Positions 5,381 to 7,075 of a stretch of 7,075 nucleotides of DNA are shown one piece after another. The DNA comes from Thermofilaceae archaeon (lineage in GTDB: Archaea; Thermoproteota; Thermoprotei; Thermofilales; Thermofilaceae). Position 1 is the first letter of the stretch. Each line of letters starts with the position of its first letter. The notes below the pieces were generated by a model. That model searched no databases and was not told where the DNA came from. It worked only from the letters and a program-made list of their open reading frames with translations. The stretch lies in NCBI GenBank assembly GCA_027027675.1, contig JALVKT010000187.1, forward strand, positions 1-7,075. The letters are read 5' to 3'. The position numbers were made by a program, and so were the translations under genes.

Positions 5381-7075
5381 CTACCACCCCAGCCTAATCT
5401 TAGTGGAAAAGGCCTCCCCGGGGCCGAGCTCCACCTCGTGGATAAACATAACCCCCAGGGCCTGGTACTCCTTCCTCAAACCCTTCTCGGTGCGGGAGAG
5501 AGTCTCTATCGGCGCCACCCAGAGCCTCGCATGCTTCTCGTCCTCCACGTGCACGTCCCTGAACACCGGCGAGTGCACAGTCACGCTCCGGGACCACGGG
5601 CTCACATGGTGCTCCCTCACGCTCCGGTTGAACTCGCCGTCAACAGTGTACCACGGCATGTCCTCGCTCTCATAGGATAGGCGAGGCGTCAACGTCAACT
5701 CCACGGAAAGCCTCTCCCTCACAGTCTCCAGCTCCATGTTACGCCACCTGTACTCCACCTCCAGCGCGGACCCATCCTGGGAGAAACGGTACGTCTTCAC
5801 GAGAAGCAGCCTCTTCGGGCGGCCACGGTCGCTCCAGTCCCTCCCAGTGTAGACGAGCCTCACAAAGTTGTCGCCATAGTCCTCCAGCAGGTAGCGGCCA
5901 AGGGCGAAGTCGCTCACATCCGCGAACGGCGTGTTGTTAACCCAGTCCCAGATGCCGGCGCCCTCCCGCCATATATGCTCCCTAAAGCTTACACGCCTGT
6001 ACCAGTCAGGCCTATACCAAGCAACCCCCGAGAGGTACGGCTCCCCATACCTCCCCATAGAGTTGACCAGGTTGAACTCGTCGCCAGGCTCCTTAACGTC
6101 CAGCTCGAACAGAGAGCCGCCGTCTCCCGGCTTAATGTAGAAGTTAGCCCTCCCAGCCTCCACCAGAACCTCCCTTTCACCGTCATAGTCGAAGTCAAGC
6201 TCCCTCACGCGAAGCTCCCCCTCCAAGCCCCCCTGCTCCTCGGCCAGCCTCTCAGCCCTAACCAGGTGCTCGTAAACCCCCTGCCTAAGGTGAGCCAGGT
6301 ATATGCCGCCGAAGAGCCCGTGCCAGTAGGCGTCGTTGCACTGGGCCATGTAGTACTCGAGCCACGCGTCACCCCCAGCCTTAAGCTCCTCAAGCTTACG
6401 CCTAACATAGAGCATCTTCTTGTGCATATTGTTGCTCTCACGGTACTTCCTCACAAAGTTGGGGAAGTAGCCCCCACTCCACTCCATCATCTTATCGTAG
6501 CTACCAGGGTAAAGGTAGACGGGCCCCCTATACCCAAACCTCCTCAAGTACTCGCTAGGCGTCAAAAGCTCCACGTCACCGGCGCGCACAAGCATGTCCA
6601 GGAAGCGCCGAAGCCACGCCTCCGCAGGCCCCGGATCCCACCACTCCCCAAACTTCTCCGCGTCACTACCCCACAGAACATACTCCTCGCCCCGCTCCGA
6701 CGCGAAGCCCCGCAGATAGTCGAAAACCTCCTCCTGGCTACGCCACGGCAAAATATAGCGTATAGGCCCGTCAATGAAGAAGACCCCGCTACGCACACCC
6801 GAGTACTCCGTTATCTGAGCCCTGTGAACATCGCCCTTCCACAGCCCAGCCCTATACCCCACCTCGTCGTCAAGTATAACGTACTCGTACCCCGCCTCAG
6901 CCAAGGCCGGGGGCAACGTCGGATCCCACACCCTCTCCGGGAGCCAGGCGCCCCGCGGCTCCACCCCGAACACCTCCTCAACAAGCTCCCTGCCCATCTT
7001 GAGCTGCCTCACCCTGTCCTCCGCGGGGAGGAGGGGGAGAGCCGCCTCGCTGAACGTGCCCCCGAGAACCTCCAC
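5381..7075 (-). CDS. GH57 4-alpha-glucanotransferase/alpha-amylase, 5' partial
   Basis: The visible 564 residues run off the right edge of the window. The GTG at the very edge is not a credible start, because the first GH57 conserved region (HQP) is missing. Visible GH57 signatures: EVLGGTFSE (2-10); GAWLPERVWDP with nucleophile E47; LWGSDAEKFGEWW with acid/base D138; and NDAYWHGLFGG (247-257). The nucleophile and acid/base are 91 residues apart, the same as E123 and D214 of Thermococcus litoralis 4-alpha-glucanotransferase as I recall it, implying about 76 missing residues and a full length near 640. The C-terminal half (from about 290) is the all-beta DUF1925/DUF1926-type domain of that subfamily. 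The enzyme moves or hydrolyses alpha-1,4-glucan segments, probably in the cytosol; transferase and amylase activities cannot be told apart by sequence here. Its stop lies 20 bases before the chosen glycogen synthase start, on the same strand, so the pair likely forms a glucan operon whose promoter is outside the window. Confidence 0.93.
   Translation of the reverse strand: MEVLGGTFSEAALPLLPAEDRVRQLKMGRELVEEVFGVEPRGAWLPERVWDPTLPPALAEAGYEYVILDDEVGYRAGLWKGDVHRAQITEYSGVRSGVFFIDGPIRYILPWRSQEEVFDYLRGFASERGEEYVLWGSDAEKFGEWWDPGPAEAWLRRFLDMLVRAGDVELLTPSEYLRRFGYRGPVYLYPGSYDKMMEWSGGYFPNFVRKYRESNNMHKKMLYVRRKLEELKAGGDAWLEYYMAQCNDAYWHGLFGGIYLAHLRQGVYEHLVRAERLAEEQGGLEGELRVRELDFDYDGEREVLVEAGRANFYIKPGDGGSLFELDVKEPGDEFNLVNSMGRYGEPYLSGVAWYRPDWYRRVSFREHIWREGAGIWDWVNNTPFADVSDFALGRYLLEDYGDNFVRLVYTGRDWSDRGRPKRLLLVKTYRFSQDGSALEVEYRWRNMELETVRERLSVELTLTPRLSYESEDMPWYTVDGEFNRSVREHHVSPWSRSVTVHSPVFRDVHVEDEKHARLWVAPIETLSRTEKGLRKEYQALGVMFIHEVELGPGEAFSTKIRLGW

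Noticed and set aside
4404..5675. A long plus-strand open frame of over 400 codons opposite glycogen synthase and the GH57 end
   Set aside because: It is antisense to two well-supported enzymes, its composition (many P, R, H, L) is that of a GC-rich shadow, and no family motif is visible.

Overview
The window reads as a stretch of a hyperthermophilic crenarchaeal (Thermoproteota) chromosome. It is GC-rich by eye, uses ATA for isoleucine and AGG for arginine heavily, has GTG as well as ATG starts, is packed almost without intergenic DNA, and carries archaeal-type families: a GH57 glucanotransferase, an archaeal GT5 glycogen synthase and a PEGA-rich surface protein. I cannot name the genus from sequence alone. 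Four genes fill the window, two partial and two complete. I see no RNA gene, CRISPR array, insertion sequence or gene-free stretch longer than about 20 bases.

Plus strand, 1-3716. A large membrane-anchored redox protein enters from beyond the left edge and ends at 2427. It has a beta-propeller-like region, three PEGA-like beta repeats, a thioredoxin-like domain with a CPHC site, and a six-helix CcdA/DsbD-type thiol electron carrier. Its stop codon shares one base with the likely GTG start of a maltokinase-like sugar kinase (2427-3716), which carries an unusual N-terminal cysteine cluster.

Minus strand, 7075-3711. A GH57 alpha-amylase/4-alpha-glucanotransferase enters from beyond the right edge. 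It lacks only about 76 N-terminal residues if compared with the Thermococcus litoralis enzyme. A GT5 glycogen synthase follows about 20 bases later, preceded by a good Shine-Dalgarno sequence, so the two look like one operon. The glycogen synthase and the kinase converge and share the palindrome CTATAG as their stop region, leaving no room for a terminator.

How the genes fit together: GlgA extends alpha-1,4-glucan, the GH57 enzyme rearranges or trims it, and the maltokinase-like enzyme could phosphorylate released maltose or glucose. This would be a compact glycogen/maltodextrin module. The redox protein shares the kinase's transcription unit without an obvious metabolic link. Its domain order (surface domains, thioredoxin, then CcdA) and the cysteine-rich kinase next to it are the most unusual points in the window.
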